NCBI GenBank assembly: GCA_038503075.1
Contig: JBCAML010000007.1
Span: forward strand, 434,001 to 498,000
DNA: 64,000 nucleotides
Origin: Gyromitra esculenta
Lineage: Eukaryota > Ascomycota > Pezizomycetes > Pezizales > Discinaceae
Reading direction: 5' to 3'
In this document: positions 52,625-63,930 of the stretch, in pieces
Position numbering within the stretch: the first letter of the stretch is position 1
Layout of the letters: each line of letters begins with the position of its first letter
Program-made: the position numbers and the translations under genes
Notes under the pieces: model-generated
Seen by the model: the letters and a program-made list of their open reading frames with translations, nothing else
Database searches by the model: none
What the model was told of the DNA's origin: nothing

Positions 52625-53881
52625 CTAGTCCACTGAGTCTAGTCCTGACTCAGCATCATCATTAGCAGCTATCGCCTCTTCCTCGGATACGAATATGCCG
52701 ATCAGACATTCCGACAGCATGCCGTCTACATTGACCCATGGATGTGTCGCGTTGAAGAGTTTGGTGCTGTCCTTTCCGGCGCCTCTTAGAAGATCTTTTT
52801 CACCGCCAGGGTGAAATGGAAGGTAGGCCGTGATATTGTATACACGACCATTGAGGGCAGTCCAGATATCCTCCGTCGCTTTTGCATGTTTGGCGAGAAG
52901 CGAAGGTGGAACCTTGATGAGACGAGGATGAGGTAAACCCTTCAGAGAAAAGGAAATAAAGATTAGTTCACGACACCAATGATAAGAAACTGAGAGAAAA
53001 AGTGGTCCGAGCGCAAAATAACGTACCCGAAGATCGATACCGGACCGCTGTAACCTCGCCCAATCCAATGGCGAATGGCCCGGTTCGAGAATAACCTTCT
53101 TCCTGTTTTTTGACATCTCCGAGGGCACAGAACCCCTCGACTTGGGCAGCGTCAGCCCGTTCCCCGCAGCGACACCAGATGCACCAACACCTGCAGCAAC
53201 AAGCCTCGAGCGGGCGGCACCGTTAGGGTTCTGTCTCAGAACTGAAGCGGCAGACGGAGGCGATGATGCGGGAGGTTGTGGAATAGTAGCGAAGCGGATA
53301 TTTCCTTTCGGATTACGGCCACGAATGGGGATTGGTGGTGGAGGCATGAACAGAGGTGCAGGCTTGGCCAACGACGATGATGACGGTGCTGGGTTGGAGT
53401 ATGTCAATGAAGAGATGCCTCCTGACGCCCTTTGCGCAGAATTTAAGGACGGGAAAGAAGGAACGTAATCTTCGCCATCACCATCGTCATCAATGACATT
53501 GGTCTGGACGGTAGGTGTAGATAGAGATATATGCGGGATGTCATCAACCTGGATCTTGGGGGCGGCGGGGGCAGCCTTCGGTGTGGAGTTTGGGGATGAT
53601 AGGGCTGCTGCAGCAGGCGAGTATGAAGGGTGCCTGATAGTGGTGGAGATTACGGTTGTAGAAGAGGATGAAGGCTGCTGGAGGAGTGCCGACAGGAACG
53701 GCCACATCTGAAAAGGCTGTGCTGAGCTGTTCCTAGCAGCGGAGGTTCCAGGACCAGAGCCAGAGCTAAGGCCAGTGCCGTTTCTGCTTGTGCCAGTGGC
53801 TTCCACGGACAACAGCAACTGCAAGCGTCGGTAAATAAGATAGGAAAGAAACGCGATGATGAGCGACAGGCCGAGGATCAT
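52625..53881 (-). CDS. Irc21-like cytochrome b5 domain protein
   Basis: Exons 53881-53027 and 52939-52625 give 389 residues. An N-terminal hydrophobic helix (ILGLSLIIAFLSYLIY) is followed by a long disordered Ser/Pro-rich region. A conserved HSPLDWARLQRSGIDLR block then leads into a cytochrome b5 heme-binding domain: LAKHAKATEDIWTALNGRVY, the axial His in HPGG, and the second axial His in ATHPWVN. This order matches yeast Irc21 and the b5 part of Ncb5or-type proteins, with no reductase domain. The electron partner is unknown. The 87 bp intron (53026-52940) is a multiple of three with no stop, so the unspliced form would also be translatable. Splicing is favoured by the GTACGT donor and by direct continuity with the family. 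Divergent from the uS8m gene. Confidence 0.87.
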   Translation of the reverse strand: MILGLSLIIAFLSYLIYRRLQLLLSVEATGTSRNGTGLSSGSGPGTSAARNSSAQPFQMWPFLSALLQQPSSSSTTVISTTIRHPSYSPAAAALSSPNSTPKAAPAAPKIQVDDIPHISLSTPTVQTNVIDDDGDGEDYVPSFPSLNSAQRASGGISSLTYSNPAPSSSSLAKPAPLFMPPPPIPIRGRNPKGNIRFATIPQPPASSPPSAASVLRQNPNGAARSRLVAAGVGASGVAAGNGLTLPKSRGSVPSEMSKNRKKVILEPGHSPLDWARLQRSGIDLRVRYFALGPLFLSVSYHWCRELIFISFSLKGLPHPRLIKVPPSLLAKHAKATEDIWTALNGRVYNITAYLPFHPGGEKDLLRGAGKDSTKLFNATHPWVNVDGMLSECLIGIFVSEEEAIAANDDAESGLDSVD

Positions 53882-54532
53882 CGGGGACCAGCAGGTGGGT
53901 AAGAAAGTGGAACGAGTTAATCAACAAGGCGCAGAAGCCCAGAAGGAAAGTGGAGTGAGGAGTCTATAGAATCGTACGATTTTAATTTTTAACAGAGGTA
54001 CAGCGGGGATGTTTGGGGAAGGGGTGGGCGGTCACTCTCGATGTGGAGAGGTGTGGGAGCGAAGGGCGATTGAGGGGGTTTGGCAGGATAGGCGAGTTGG
54101 ATGGAGGCGGGCGGATCTGAGTGCCTATGCTGGATTGGTCGTCCGCTTCAATGGCGAGAGAGGGGTCTTTCAGTTTTCCAACGCGCGGCTGTTCTCGTCT
54201 CCTCAGGACAAATGTGCACGGAGGCAGTCTTCAAACAGCGGCATAGCCCTAACCCTGCGCTCTCTCCTGCATCGCCCCCACCTTATTCCAGCTTACCCAA
54301 TCACACTTCTTAGTCAGGATTCTACTTTTCCGCCAAGCCCCTCGTGATTCTTGACATCAAGAGCGCAAAATAACCAACCCAACCTCCCGTGCAGGCCAAT
54401 TGAGCCAAATCTAGGCTGTTCCTATCCAATTCCGTAGGTCTTCCCCTCCTCTAATATTTACTCTCTTCTCCAATTTCACGCGATCTCTAACAGCCCATTT
54501 TTAGATTTGTCTACCAGCACCCCATCCCCACC
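53882..54532. promoter_or_regulatory. Divergent promoter, Irc21-like / uS8m
   Basis: About 650 bp between divergent start codons. GC-rich near the Irc21-like gene and pyrimidine-rich just before the uS8m start. Short open frames here overlap both strands and look incidental. Confidence 0.4.
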
Positions 54533-55000
54533 ATGGTCCTCCTCAACCTCGCCCACGTTTGTTCGCACCTCCAAAATGCCTCCAAGGCGCGTCTCGCCAC
54601 AACCTCTGTCCCCTTCACGAAGCTCAATCTCGCCATAATGCTTGGCCTGCAAGACCAAGGTTTCATTTCGTCCGTCACCCGTGGGGATCACGCTGGGCCA
54701 GATAAGGAATATACGCCAACAACGCAGGAGAACGTAGCCACACGACGACTCTGGTTGGGACTAAAGTACTACGACAACGAGCCTGTACTCTCGCAGATGC
54801 TCCTCGTCTCAAAACCGAAGAAAAGGGTGTGGATGGGTGTGCTGGGGTTGAAGCTTCTAGCGAGTGGGAAGGAGTACGACTATGTTAAACCACTGCAGCC
54901 GGGAGAATGTGTGTTCCTGTCTAGCGATAAGGGTGTGTTTGAACTTAGGGAGGCTGTAGAGAGACAAATTGGTGGGCAGCTGCTGTGTCGGGTACGTTGA
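54533..55000 (+). CDS. mrps8: Mitochondrial small ribosomal subunit protein uS8m (Mrps8)
   Basis: A single exon of 155 residues, the same length as I recall for yeast Mrps8. It begins MVLLNLAHVCSHLQNASKAR and has SVPFTKLNLAIMLGLQDQGF, the N-terminal half of the S8 fold. The C-terminal half has MLLVSKPKKRVWM and ends in QLLCRVR. uS8 binds the central domain of the small-subunit rRNA early in assembly. It has no obvious cleavable presequence. The C-terminus usually contains a GGxLL-like end, matched by GGQLLCRV. Symbol by homology. Confidence 0.93.
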   Translation: MVLLNLAHVCSHLQNASKARLATTSVPFTKLNLAIMLGLQDQGFISSVTRGDHAGPDKEYTPTTQENVATRRLWLGLKYYDNEPVLSQMLLVSKPKKRVWMGVLGLKLLASGKEYDYVKPLQPGECVFLSSDKGVFELREAVERQIGGQLLCRVR

Positions 55001-56450
55001 GCTGCTGCTGGTGGGGTTGAAAGACTTTGAATTTTTTAGTTGTATGGAGTACGGTAAAGGTGGTCATGGACATGAATACCATTCGAGTGGAATATTCGGT
55101 CGTTGGTGGTATGGTGTATGTGATATCCTTTACTCGGAATCTCTGATTTTCTTGTAGATTATTTTTTGGCTCGAGAATCATGTTCAAATGTCTCGTGTTT
55201 TTCTCTCCGTTCAGGTTACTCGATAAGGCATACAATAATAGAGGCTACGGTGAGATCTAGGGATGCTAGGATGTCAAGTTTTAGAAAGACGTTACCAAGA
55301 TGCTTATACTTATGCCTTACGCCTGCATAGTACCCGGAAAGACATTTAGCACCCAAAAATGCAAACTGCGGCAGGATCTTAGCCTAGACGATGAATGAAT
55401 TTCAGCCTCTTTGTTGGTTAGAAACCCCTACATATATACAACTTGCATATTCTGGTATTTCTTGCCTGGTCCGAGTATCGCCAATTCTTCTAACTGACCT
55501 AATCTTAATCCCAATATGCAGCCTTATATGATTATACCATCCTCGTTGGATAGGCTACTAAATTGAGCTTGCAGCAACCCCTTGCTACCCACTAAACCAA
55601 GAAATGGGGCCGAAAATAGCTCGATCACAATAAGTCACTCGCAATAGCAATACAATGCGCGCTCCGACTGGGACTATCACCCCACGAAGCCGGAAATAAA
55701 GCATACCTTCGCCGTACCATCCACCAATTCGAAAAAAACATCCATTGTGGCTAGGGGCCACATTCGACTAGTTGAAGAATAACACACAAGACGGCTTATC
55801 AAGCTAAAGAGTGTATTTTAAGAGGAAAACCACTTCAATAATATAATTTGATCCCTCACTTCAATATCATAGATGTATATAGAGAGATATCGAGATGATG
55901 GTGCCAATAAAAGTGAGGCAAAACGACAACTTTACCGAGTGATATTCTGTGACTAATCTCACAGACCTATGACCTGTCGGCCGGCAGCTATTCTTAAGCC
56001 AAAATTTGGGCTCCTTCCCGCCATTTGCTGTTTTTGCTGGGCGCTGTTGCCTGCTAAGGATTAAATTGGGTGCGAGACGAGCGACTTCCCGTTCCGAGTT
56101 ACGTAGTAATTCGCGAACCGCAAACTAAAAATATATTAATAGTGATAGCAAATAACCAACTAAGAGAACAGAGAAACAAAAATTAAATCCTTATCCGAAT
56201 CCAGGCTACAGAAAAACTAAATCAAATGGTATCGCAGAGAAGAACGAAACGCCAGTAATAAATGCCCAGGGAAATGAAACAGATGCGCAATTACTCAGTC
56301 CTTTTGCAAAAAAAAAAGAAAAAAGGTTAAACAGATAGCCGCACGGATTCTCTAGCTTAAATTTCCACCAAATCGGCTCCACTGAGGCAACCAATCGAAA
56401 GTAATAATGGGGAATGTGTGCAAAGGGCAGTAACGTAAGGGGTGGTTGGT
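55001..56450. other. Intergenic region with a MITE copy
   Basis: Between the convergent uS8m and RdRP stops. It contains a complete family A MITE (55331-55477). The sequence at 55560-56450 is AT-rich with no open frame of interest. Confidence 0.4.
55331..55477 (-). mobile_element. MITE family A, copy 2 (147 bp)
   Basis: The left end TACCCGGAAAGACATTTAGC and the right end GGTCCGAGTA form inverted repeats with mostly transition differences. The interior reverse complement contains TTTCTAACCA then GCTGAAATTCA, matching copy 1 at 31628-31775. The two copies are thus the same element in opposite orientations. Flanked by TA. Confidence 0.65.
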
Positions 56451-59400
56451 TTAATATCGCCATCTTCTCGCTGGGTTCTCAATTTCCTTCTGCATCTTAT
56501 CCATTTCAGTCAACAACACACTTGTCACAACCCATGTGAAGCTCTGAAGCCCGTTTTGCGGCCCCGGGGCCTGTCGATCTGTTCTGCAGAGATGCAAACA
56601 AGCCATTCCTACAGCAAGCGTATCTTCCCTGCCTTCACCCTTGATTGAATCAATGATCGACGAAGCGAGTGCCCCGAACTCATCTCTCATCGCGATAGAT
56701 GCAATCTTCTGGCGTCTTGTTTGTCTTTCTTTGCCGGCGATGGTGCCGATGAAGACTTCGACTTCGCTTATCTTGGATTTCCAAGGCGTATCAGAGTAGG
56801 AACGCATCATGCCCAATATATGTTTTTCGTAGCTATTTTAGTGTCTCATTAGCTACGCCAAACCTCCACGGATTGGAGCGATGATACTTACCTCTCTTTG
56901 ATACACCTTGCCTCATCCAACCGACCTTGGTCGTACCACTTACAGTTCTCTGGAAGTCCGTTCTCCAAATAGTCCCAGATGCCTTGAATGACGCTCACAG
57001 CATTTTTGTCATGATCATGCCTGATCTCCGCTCGCATCTCTTTCAAGAACTTAGTCTCGTCAATGGCGCGATAAAGTTGTCCGAGGATCTTCTCCGACTC
57101 ATAGTACCTTATAGCGACGTCATCCTCATCGTCATCGTCCCTTTCCTCTATTTCTTCGAGTGTGCTCTCTTTCTGGATAAACATGCGGGGGCCCGGTGCC
57201 ATAAAGTCAGGCCTGATTTGTGAACAATGGGGTAATTTAGATTTGTCAACTTTGATACCGGTCTTTGGGAAATCGACAGCCGTTGAAGCCATTTGCGCTA
57301 ACAAAAGACAGTCAGGGTGATTCACCCCCTCTACCATCTGGTCGGCAATGATGAGATGGCGGCTGCTAATAAGTCCCAAGATGTTGTTTTGCATAAAGTC
57401 AAGAAAGAACTCGACGATATCCTCTGCTTGGACTGGGCGTCCAAGATTCTGTGGAGCAACGCGGGGGTATTCGGCCGGATCGTACAGTCTTCTTAGAGTG
57501 AAGCGCGAGTCGTAGATAATATTGTAGAGGTCTCATAAACGTCAGCTCAAGTAGGATGGGAGAATTCGTAGGGCACTTACCGCCATCCAGATCTCCACCT
57601 GATAACATGCTCGGTAAATCCCGGAACCCTTTTTGGGAGAAAACAACGCAATTTTTCAACGCCCTGAGGGGAGAGTCCTCCGGTATCATGACATCCGATA
57701 CTGCAATGGCCATCTGGGCATCTCCTGGGTGATGGATTGGAGATCGTGTGATTAAGACATGTCCCGTCACCATCCCTTCTTTCCCGTTATCCCATTTATA
57801 CGGACAATAGATCTCCCCTTCGTCAAGAATTCCCGTTTCATCAACAACACCCATGAGAGTCATCCCATTTGGGACCGGGATCCTCGCTTTGTGCTTAAGA
57901 TCTCGCAGCGCCGTTAAAAGCACAAGCTCGAAAGCCCGCTCCAGAAACTGGTCGTCCCTAAAGCTCACTCCTATGTTGGGGAAGACTTCAACCATCCATG
58001 GAAACCTTACAGCCCCAGAGGCGATTCTATTTCTTTTCAGGAAATTCGCCGCAAACGCCGCAGACTTTGTCGAATCGCGGAGCTCCCTGACAGCGTCTTG
58101 CTGCAAATCTATGAAGGTCTGATCTGCGACCCCAAGGTCTTCAAGAACTTTAATCAAAGGCCTGTTCAGTACCATTGGGAGCCAAGTGGCCCTGGAGCAT
58201 ATTTCGATGTTGCGATCCGTCGAGCCTCGGAATTTGATCATTGAATCCCGAAGACAGAGCTTGCTCCCCTCAAGACGGGTATCGAGGGAAACCACTCCTT
58301 TAGCACCAGCAAAACGGATCTGGATTACGGTAGCGTTGAGCTTGTATTTCTTTGCGGACATGGCCCAGATGTGGTCCAGCATGTCTTTCGAGATCGTGCC
58401 AACACCGTCGCTGAAGCTACGACTATCTCTTTTTATATCGGGGATTTCGACCTCGGCGTGCTCAGGCACATCGATAGAACTGACGGTATCACTGAATGCC
58501 TGCCCAATACGGGCCGCGCATCGGCCAGGACAAGTGATCCCCGAAAAGTCACCGAGTTTAGAGACAACCTTTGCTGCATCCAGTCTTTCGCCGTTGAACA
58601 CGAACGGCGCCATAAACCAACAACTCTGTGAACGCAGGGAAGAACTGGAGAAACCCAAAAATTGGAATGATCTGCCAGCAATTACAATTTGGTGATCGGG
58701 CGAAAGATAGCGGCGGTATTGATCATCGTAAATCGGGCGCTGACTGACTCGGGGCTCAAACGCCAACTGATCGCCGTCCTCGTCGCAGAATATCACTCTC
58801 AGGAAGTATTCGTGATGATCTGGGTATTTTCTCAGCACTCGGTTTAGCCTCTCTAACTTTGGCCCGTAAAAATAGCACCCCGCTGGAGTGACCGATGCGT
58901 GGTAGACATAGGTGAAGCCAACACTGTATTTATTCGTATTGATCGCGCCCGAGACGGATGAAGGTCCCTGGGAAACTTCTTGGACACAAGAACTCAGCAT
59001 TTCAAGCAGTGATCTATCCGACAAAGCATGAAGCTCGCCTAGGGGATCGGCTTGAGGCAATTCGTTGAGGAATTCCTCCATGATGGTAGCAGTTGCTGTA
59101 GTCCCAACCTCCCTAACAAGTCGTGTTACATAAGGGAGCAGGCGCACGATAACATAGGGCGGAAGAATACCATTGGCAAAAAGCGCGTTGAGTTGAAATG
59201 CGACGGGGAAGTCAAAATACTTTTGCATCTTCGCTGCGAGTTCGCAAAAAGATTCCTCAAATTGGATCCGACATGGATTCAAGGAGATTCGCTGTCGCAC
59301 TATCTCAGGAATACCCTTCTCCCCGCTGAAATGCTGGATTATGTCGACATCAGATGCTTCTTTTAAACGAAGCCGATAAACGAATGCAAAAGGCGCAAAG

Positions 59401-60230
59401 CACGCATGATCTTCATCTAGATTCGATACTCTTTCCCATTTAATTTGCCCTTTGCCATCACCAAAGTCCCGAAGAAGTTGTCCAAAGATAGTAGACAGGT
59501 CCGAACTATTTCGTACGCCAGCTGTGATGATCTGACTATACATTTTTGGCGCTCTTCCGAGTGTGAAGATAACCTCGCCAGTATGCTGGTGATCAGATGT
59601 GATGATAGAAGATGCTATTGTCGGATACATTATGGAGATTCTCTTCTGCACTAGTACGTTTTCTGGGAATGGGAAGAGTGGATCGAAGGTATCTGACTTG
59701 GTTTTGAAATCGATATGCGCCGCCTGAGATTTGAATTGTAGGGTGCCGCTTGTCACCTTGAGGGAGTGGTAAGACTCGAAAATTGGCACATCCTTCGCCT
59801 CCGTGGACCAGACACCGCACTCGACTAAGTCGATATCAAATACTTTCTTCAGCTCTTTCGTGTTTAAATTTAAAGGTTGTGACCTTTGTTGCCACCTCGT
59901 GAGCGTATCCTTTTGCTCTTTGAGTAGACTCAATACTAGATGTTTGTCCGGAGCCTTGTTGCCTAGACGACAGTAGATTTGGCGGGACAGCATAGCTACC
60001 GGATTCAGAGGCTTACCGCCGGGTCGATCCCCGAAGAGGTTGAGAAACATTTCGCCAGCTTCCACAGTTGGTAGTGTCAGGATTCCATTTGTGGAGTTTT
60101 TGTTCTTAGAGAGCCCAAATATCTGTACGGAATATGCCAATGCGCCAACAGCATGTGCATGATTTCTGAGGGCCTCTTTCAGTTCCTTCTTGGTAGCATG
60201 AGGAGGGATGTTACTCATGAAGATATCCAT
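56451..60230 (-). CDS. RNA-dependent RNA polymerase of the RNAi pathway
   Basis: Exons 60230-57581, 57531-56892 and 56832-56451 give 1223 residues. An N-terminal RNA-recognition-like segment (MDIFMSNIPPHATKKELKEA) is followed by the eukaryotic RdRP catalytic region: FSDGVGTIS, RFAGAKGVVSLD and the catalytic loop SGGDLDGD, whose three Asp bind the metal. The first intron (57580-57532) falls inside the codon for the last Asp, so DLDGD exists only after splicing. A helical C-terminus follows. Relatives (QDE-1, SAD-1, S. pombe Rdp1) make double-stranded RNA for quelling, meiotic silencing or heterochromatin. The N-terminal layout looks more like the Rdp1/SAD-1 group than QDE-1, which is an impression only. 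The start at 60230 was chosen because the in-frame ATG at 60317 would add 29 residues of leader-like sequence. Confidence 0.93.
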
Positions 60231-61232
60231 ATCCTTCGTAGAATAGTGTGCCAGACAGCTAAACGTCGGTGCTGAAGTTGGTAGTATCAAATGCGGGACT
60301 ACCGGGAATGACCACAAAGCTTCAATTTTCGTGATTTACTGTGTTTAGACCACAAGAAATCAGTAACTAGATATACTTGAAAAGATGTTGTTTTCTTACC
60401 GGTTTCCCTGGGAAAAGCTAGGGCAATATGGATAAGGACCTGGTGATTGCTGGCCGGGAGGCTTCTAACAAGCACGACGAGTTTTATTAACAATTGGCGA
60501 TATTAAGGCGGCCCATTGCAATATTTGTGTGTATGAATCATTGTAGCGGGGTAATACAGTGTGACTAACGGCTACTCCCGCACAAGAACGCCTGGGCCCT
60601 GCTCACAGAAGGTGAATTAAATATCAATGGAGCATTTTCCAGAGTCAATATTTGGCTGTGCTGGGTACATGTAGCTATTTTGGTGCAGAAACCTGACAGA
60701 ACAACTAACCACGTTACTGCTGCAGTTACCTGACAGAACTTCCACGATGTTCTACTCTTTTATCATCGGTTTCACTATGAGGCGTACTCATGGGATGCCT
60801 GAGGAAAACGCTGCGTCGTCTATTGTCAAGCTAAACCTAAAGCGTACCCATGCACATACTTTATCTTATCGGATAACCAAGATTGTCCCACCAACCCACA
60901 AAAGATTTCTGAGCCCCTGCTGTCGAATAGGCCAAGCCAAATACCTACATGTAGTCTCAAAATTCAAACAGAGGTTCATTTGGCAACCCCAAGGGCTTTT
61001 GTGGAGTGAAGCATTAACACCCAATATAGAAGATTGTCGCGTGACAAATTAGATGTGCAAGAGTCCCACCCGTTGAAAAAGCGCTTGATTAACATATTGT
61101 TAATTCTTTCGCGATATAGCGAGCACATTAGCTCAAGGTCTATAGCTATGGCTATAAGGGCTTCATTGAACAGAAAAGTAGTATCTACATGAGTCCACAA
61201 GTCCAAAAGATATCAATTTCACGCCGTCCCCA

Positions 61233-61325
61233 TACCCGGGGAAACTAAAGTATTCGGACGCCAAGACGCCAAGACGCCAATATTTACCTGCTTTGGCGTC
61301 CGAACACTTTAATTTATCCCGAGTA
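61233..61325. mobile_element. MITE family B, complete copy (93 bp)
   Basis: The left end TACCCGGGGAAACTAAAGTA and the right end (reverse complement TACTCGGGATAAATTAAAGT) form inverted repeats of about 31 bp, each continuing into TTCGGACGCC. The interior has tandem GACGCCAA units at 61258-61280. Flanked by TA. A lone terminus of the same family is at 361-391. Confidence 0.65.
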
Positions 61326-62810
61326 GCTATGGGTGGTCATATGGTATTTGTCATTTACTATATGTAACCACTAAAGTTCTTATTGTAAACAGGCTCCCTA
61401 ATCACGTATGGCGCGGCTATTAATACAGGAAAGAATAGTGGGAAGCACTGCCAGCCCCTGTGTGCAGTCTATAGCCAAATTTTAGTTCTTGATACCAATT
61501 TTTGTGCCTCACACACCCTGTGTCCATAGTCGGCCGGGATTGCGCGCTTTAGATAATTATTTCTAGAATATAATCTGACTATGCGTAGTAATACCTTAAC
61601 TCTATTCATCATCATCATCACACCCAACAATCATAACGTGTTACTAAAGGTGCGGCTCAATAAGTCTTCCCACGTGCACCCCATCTTCATAACTACATGT
61701 ACACCATATAGTGTTATTTTCCATAAACAAGCACCAAGTAGATGTATGGCTCTTTCTTAATTTACATAACTGTAGTACCGAAAAACGGTATGCAACTAGT
61801 ACTGCACACATTCAACACCCTAAAGGGATGCTAAAATAATACTGAATTGCTGGCGTAAATATAGCAGTTCTCCAAAATCAAATTAGCATTTCTTAATAAT
61901 ACAGTAGTAGGTTCACCCCATTTCCTCGTACTGTATAATCACATGAATCGACTGAATCGTAGGGATCCACCAATCGCCCATAAATTTTAGTCATAACTTA
62001 TCACTCGATATACTTTGGGTAAGTCCTATTGAAAATGGCTTCCTAATAGGTACGGGCTTCGGCGCTCAAACAGCTGGTGCTCGAGCTGTCTCTCGGAGCC
62101 ACCCTCGATGCGCAGGCTTGAGCAAACGAAGGCCTCAAGAGAAAGCTTCGGAATAGTAAAGGGTACAGGAACCTTTGTGGGTAGAGAAACAAGTATATAG
62201 ATGGGGCGCTCAGCCTGGAGCGAGCAAGAAATCAGGCAACCACTACCCTCCGCACCCACCCATCCCTAGGAACCCTGTTGAAAACGTATATATGCTGCCA
62301 AATAGTCCAGAGGGACAAAGATACATTTGTGCTGTATCTTCGGTGATGCTCGGACGAGCCCAGTCAAGGGGCCCCTGGCGGGCCCGCAAACCTTCGAAGA
62401 AACATAAACCTAAAAAAATAAAAACAAATAAAAGTCTACACCTCATTCCAAAGTGAACGCGATGTAAAATCTCACTCCAATAGCGATGAGCGCTTAAGCA
62501 CACTACCAAAACTAAATAATCGATGCTGCCCAAACATCATTCACAAAGCTCCACCAATTCCGGATATCACAGTTCTCAAACCAAGGTGAGTTTCGCGATC
62601 GCCTACTCCCAGCCGATAAGGCCGAAATACGATACTTATATATGACTAAATATCCCAAGAGATCAGCACGAAATTGGCTTTCTTGTTGAATACCGTAATA
62701 TCTTAACAATAACGAATAGGACTATGGGACGAAAGTAATTCTTAGATTGATCAAATGCGCATTGCGGTTCCGTCATAGCCAATAAGTAGTCAAGCATTGA
62801 ATATAACGTG

Positions 62811-63351
62811 TACTCGTGATGCAATCGGGTATTCAATGATACAAGGGTTTGAACCAATCAAGATATGGGGCGAATATGGTGGGAAGCGGCATAGACGGTT
62901 CGAAAACTTCCATAAATGGCTTGATCAACGAAGTGGCGGTGCTATACAGTGGTGGTCGTTTAATGAGGCGACAGCAACGGAACCACACCCTAACAATATA
63001 GGCAATTTCTCCACGCTCATGACAGAGTTCAGAAAAACACATGAAATAAAGACATGTTTCCTGTATTACTACCTATTTGGCTTATTTCTATATCTGAACT
63101 TCATAGTGTGCATGGAGAAATTGCTCATATTTCTGGACATTGCTCTGCAGCTGTCGCCTCATTAAACGACTGCTACTATACAGCCGCGCAAGAAAAGTCT
63201 TGACACCCCACCTCACTAGCGAAATAGCCACTGGGATGTCAAGACTTTTCTTACACGACTGTACATCACCGCCTTGAGCCTTGCTCGCCCAATAGGGCGT
63301 CCCCTTCATTAGAATCCCTGTATCATTGAATACCCAATTGCATCACGAGTA
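62811..63351. mobile_element. Non-autonomous TIR element, about 540 bp
   Basis: Terminal inverted repeats of about 36 bp: the left end TACTCGTGATGCAATCGGGT continues ATTCAATGATACA, and the right end is its complement with about two changes. Flanked by TA. The interior has an open frame (to 63165) with no recognisable transposase motif. A second small element (63179-63263) is inserted within it. Confidence 0.65.
63179..63263. mobile_element. Nested mariner-like MITE (85 bp)
   Basis: The inverted ends TACAGCCGCGCAAGAAAAGT and TACAGTCGTGTAAGAAAAGT (right end read on the minus strand) both continue CTTGACA. The CAGTCG-type terminus with TA flanks is typical of Tc1/mariner/Fot1-type elements. It lies wholly inside the 62811-63351 element, so it inserted later. 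Confidence 0.7.
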
Positions 63352-63818
63352 TCTTATGTATTACGGTATACTTACCACTCACATATACGTCACTTCTCGT
63401 AGAGTCGTTCCTAGGGTGTGACAGATCTCACCTAAAATCAACGGAACGTGAACAAAAAACACGAAAAAGTTGACAGTGTCTATGGAGAGTAAATGGAATT
63501 CTCCTGATAGCTCGAAAAGTGAAGATGTTTGACTCTACTGATCTTAATTCCCGACTTTTTAGAAAATTCGCCACACCCCCAATTTCACCATACATCCAGG
63601 AGCGACTCTAATATGGTCTCACCCGTTATTAGAAATAGAATATAAGATCGTAGGGGCTTTCCTATCGTTCGTGCCCGTATTTCACGACACCCGGTACTAT
63701 ATTCGCCACCGATCTAACTAGGCAAAGGAAGGATAACGATGGCTTCTCACCAATTAAATCAATGTCATGCAGAGAATCCGAGGTGGTGCTGTCTTGAAAG
63801 ATATAGTGCCTTGAATAG

Positions 63819-63930
63819 CACTCGGGTACGGGTGTAAAAATCGGAAAACTTTAACCCCTGCTCTCATAGGTATTTGTATGAGAATTAACAGAGATTAAAG
63901 TTTTCCGGTTTTTATGACCATGCCCAAGTA
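63819..63930. mobile_element. Fold-back MITE, about 112 bp
   Basis: The left arm CACTCGGGTACGGGTGTAAA continues through CGGAAAACTTTAA, and the right arm is its complement with several transition differences, ending in CAAGTA. The centre CTCATAGGTATTTGTATGAG is also self-complementary, so the whole unit can form a hairpin. Confidence 0.6.

Noticed and set aside
62797..63165. 122-residue open frame as a gene
   Set aside because: Its start lies in and beside the terminal repeat of the 540 bp element and it runs through the element interior. No transposase or other motif is visible.
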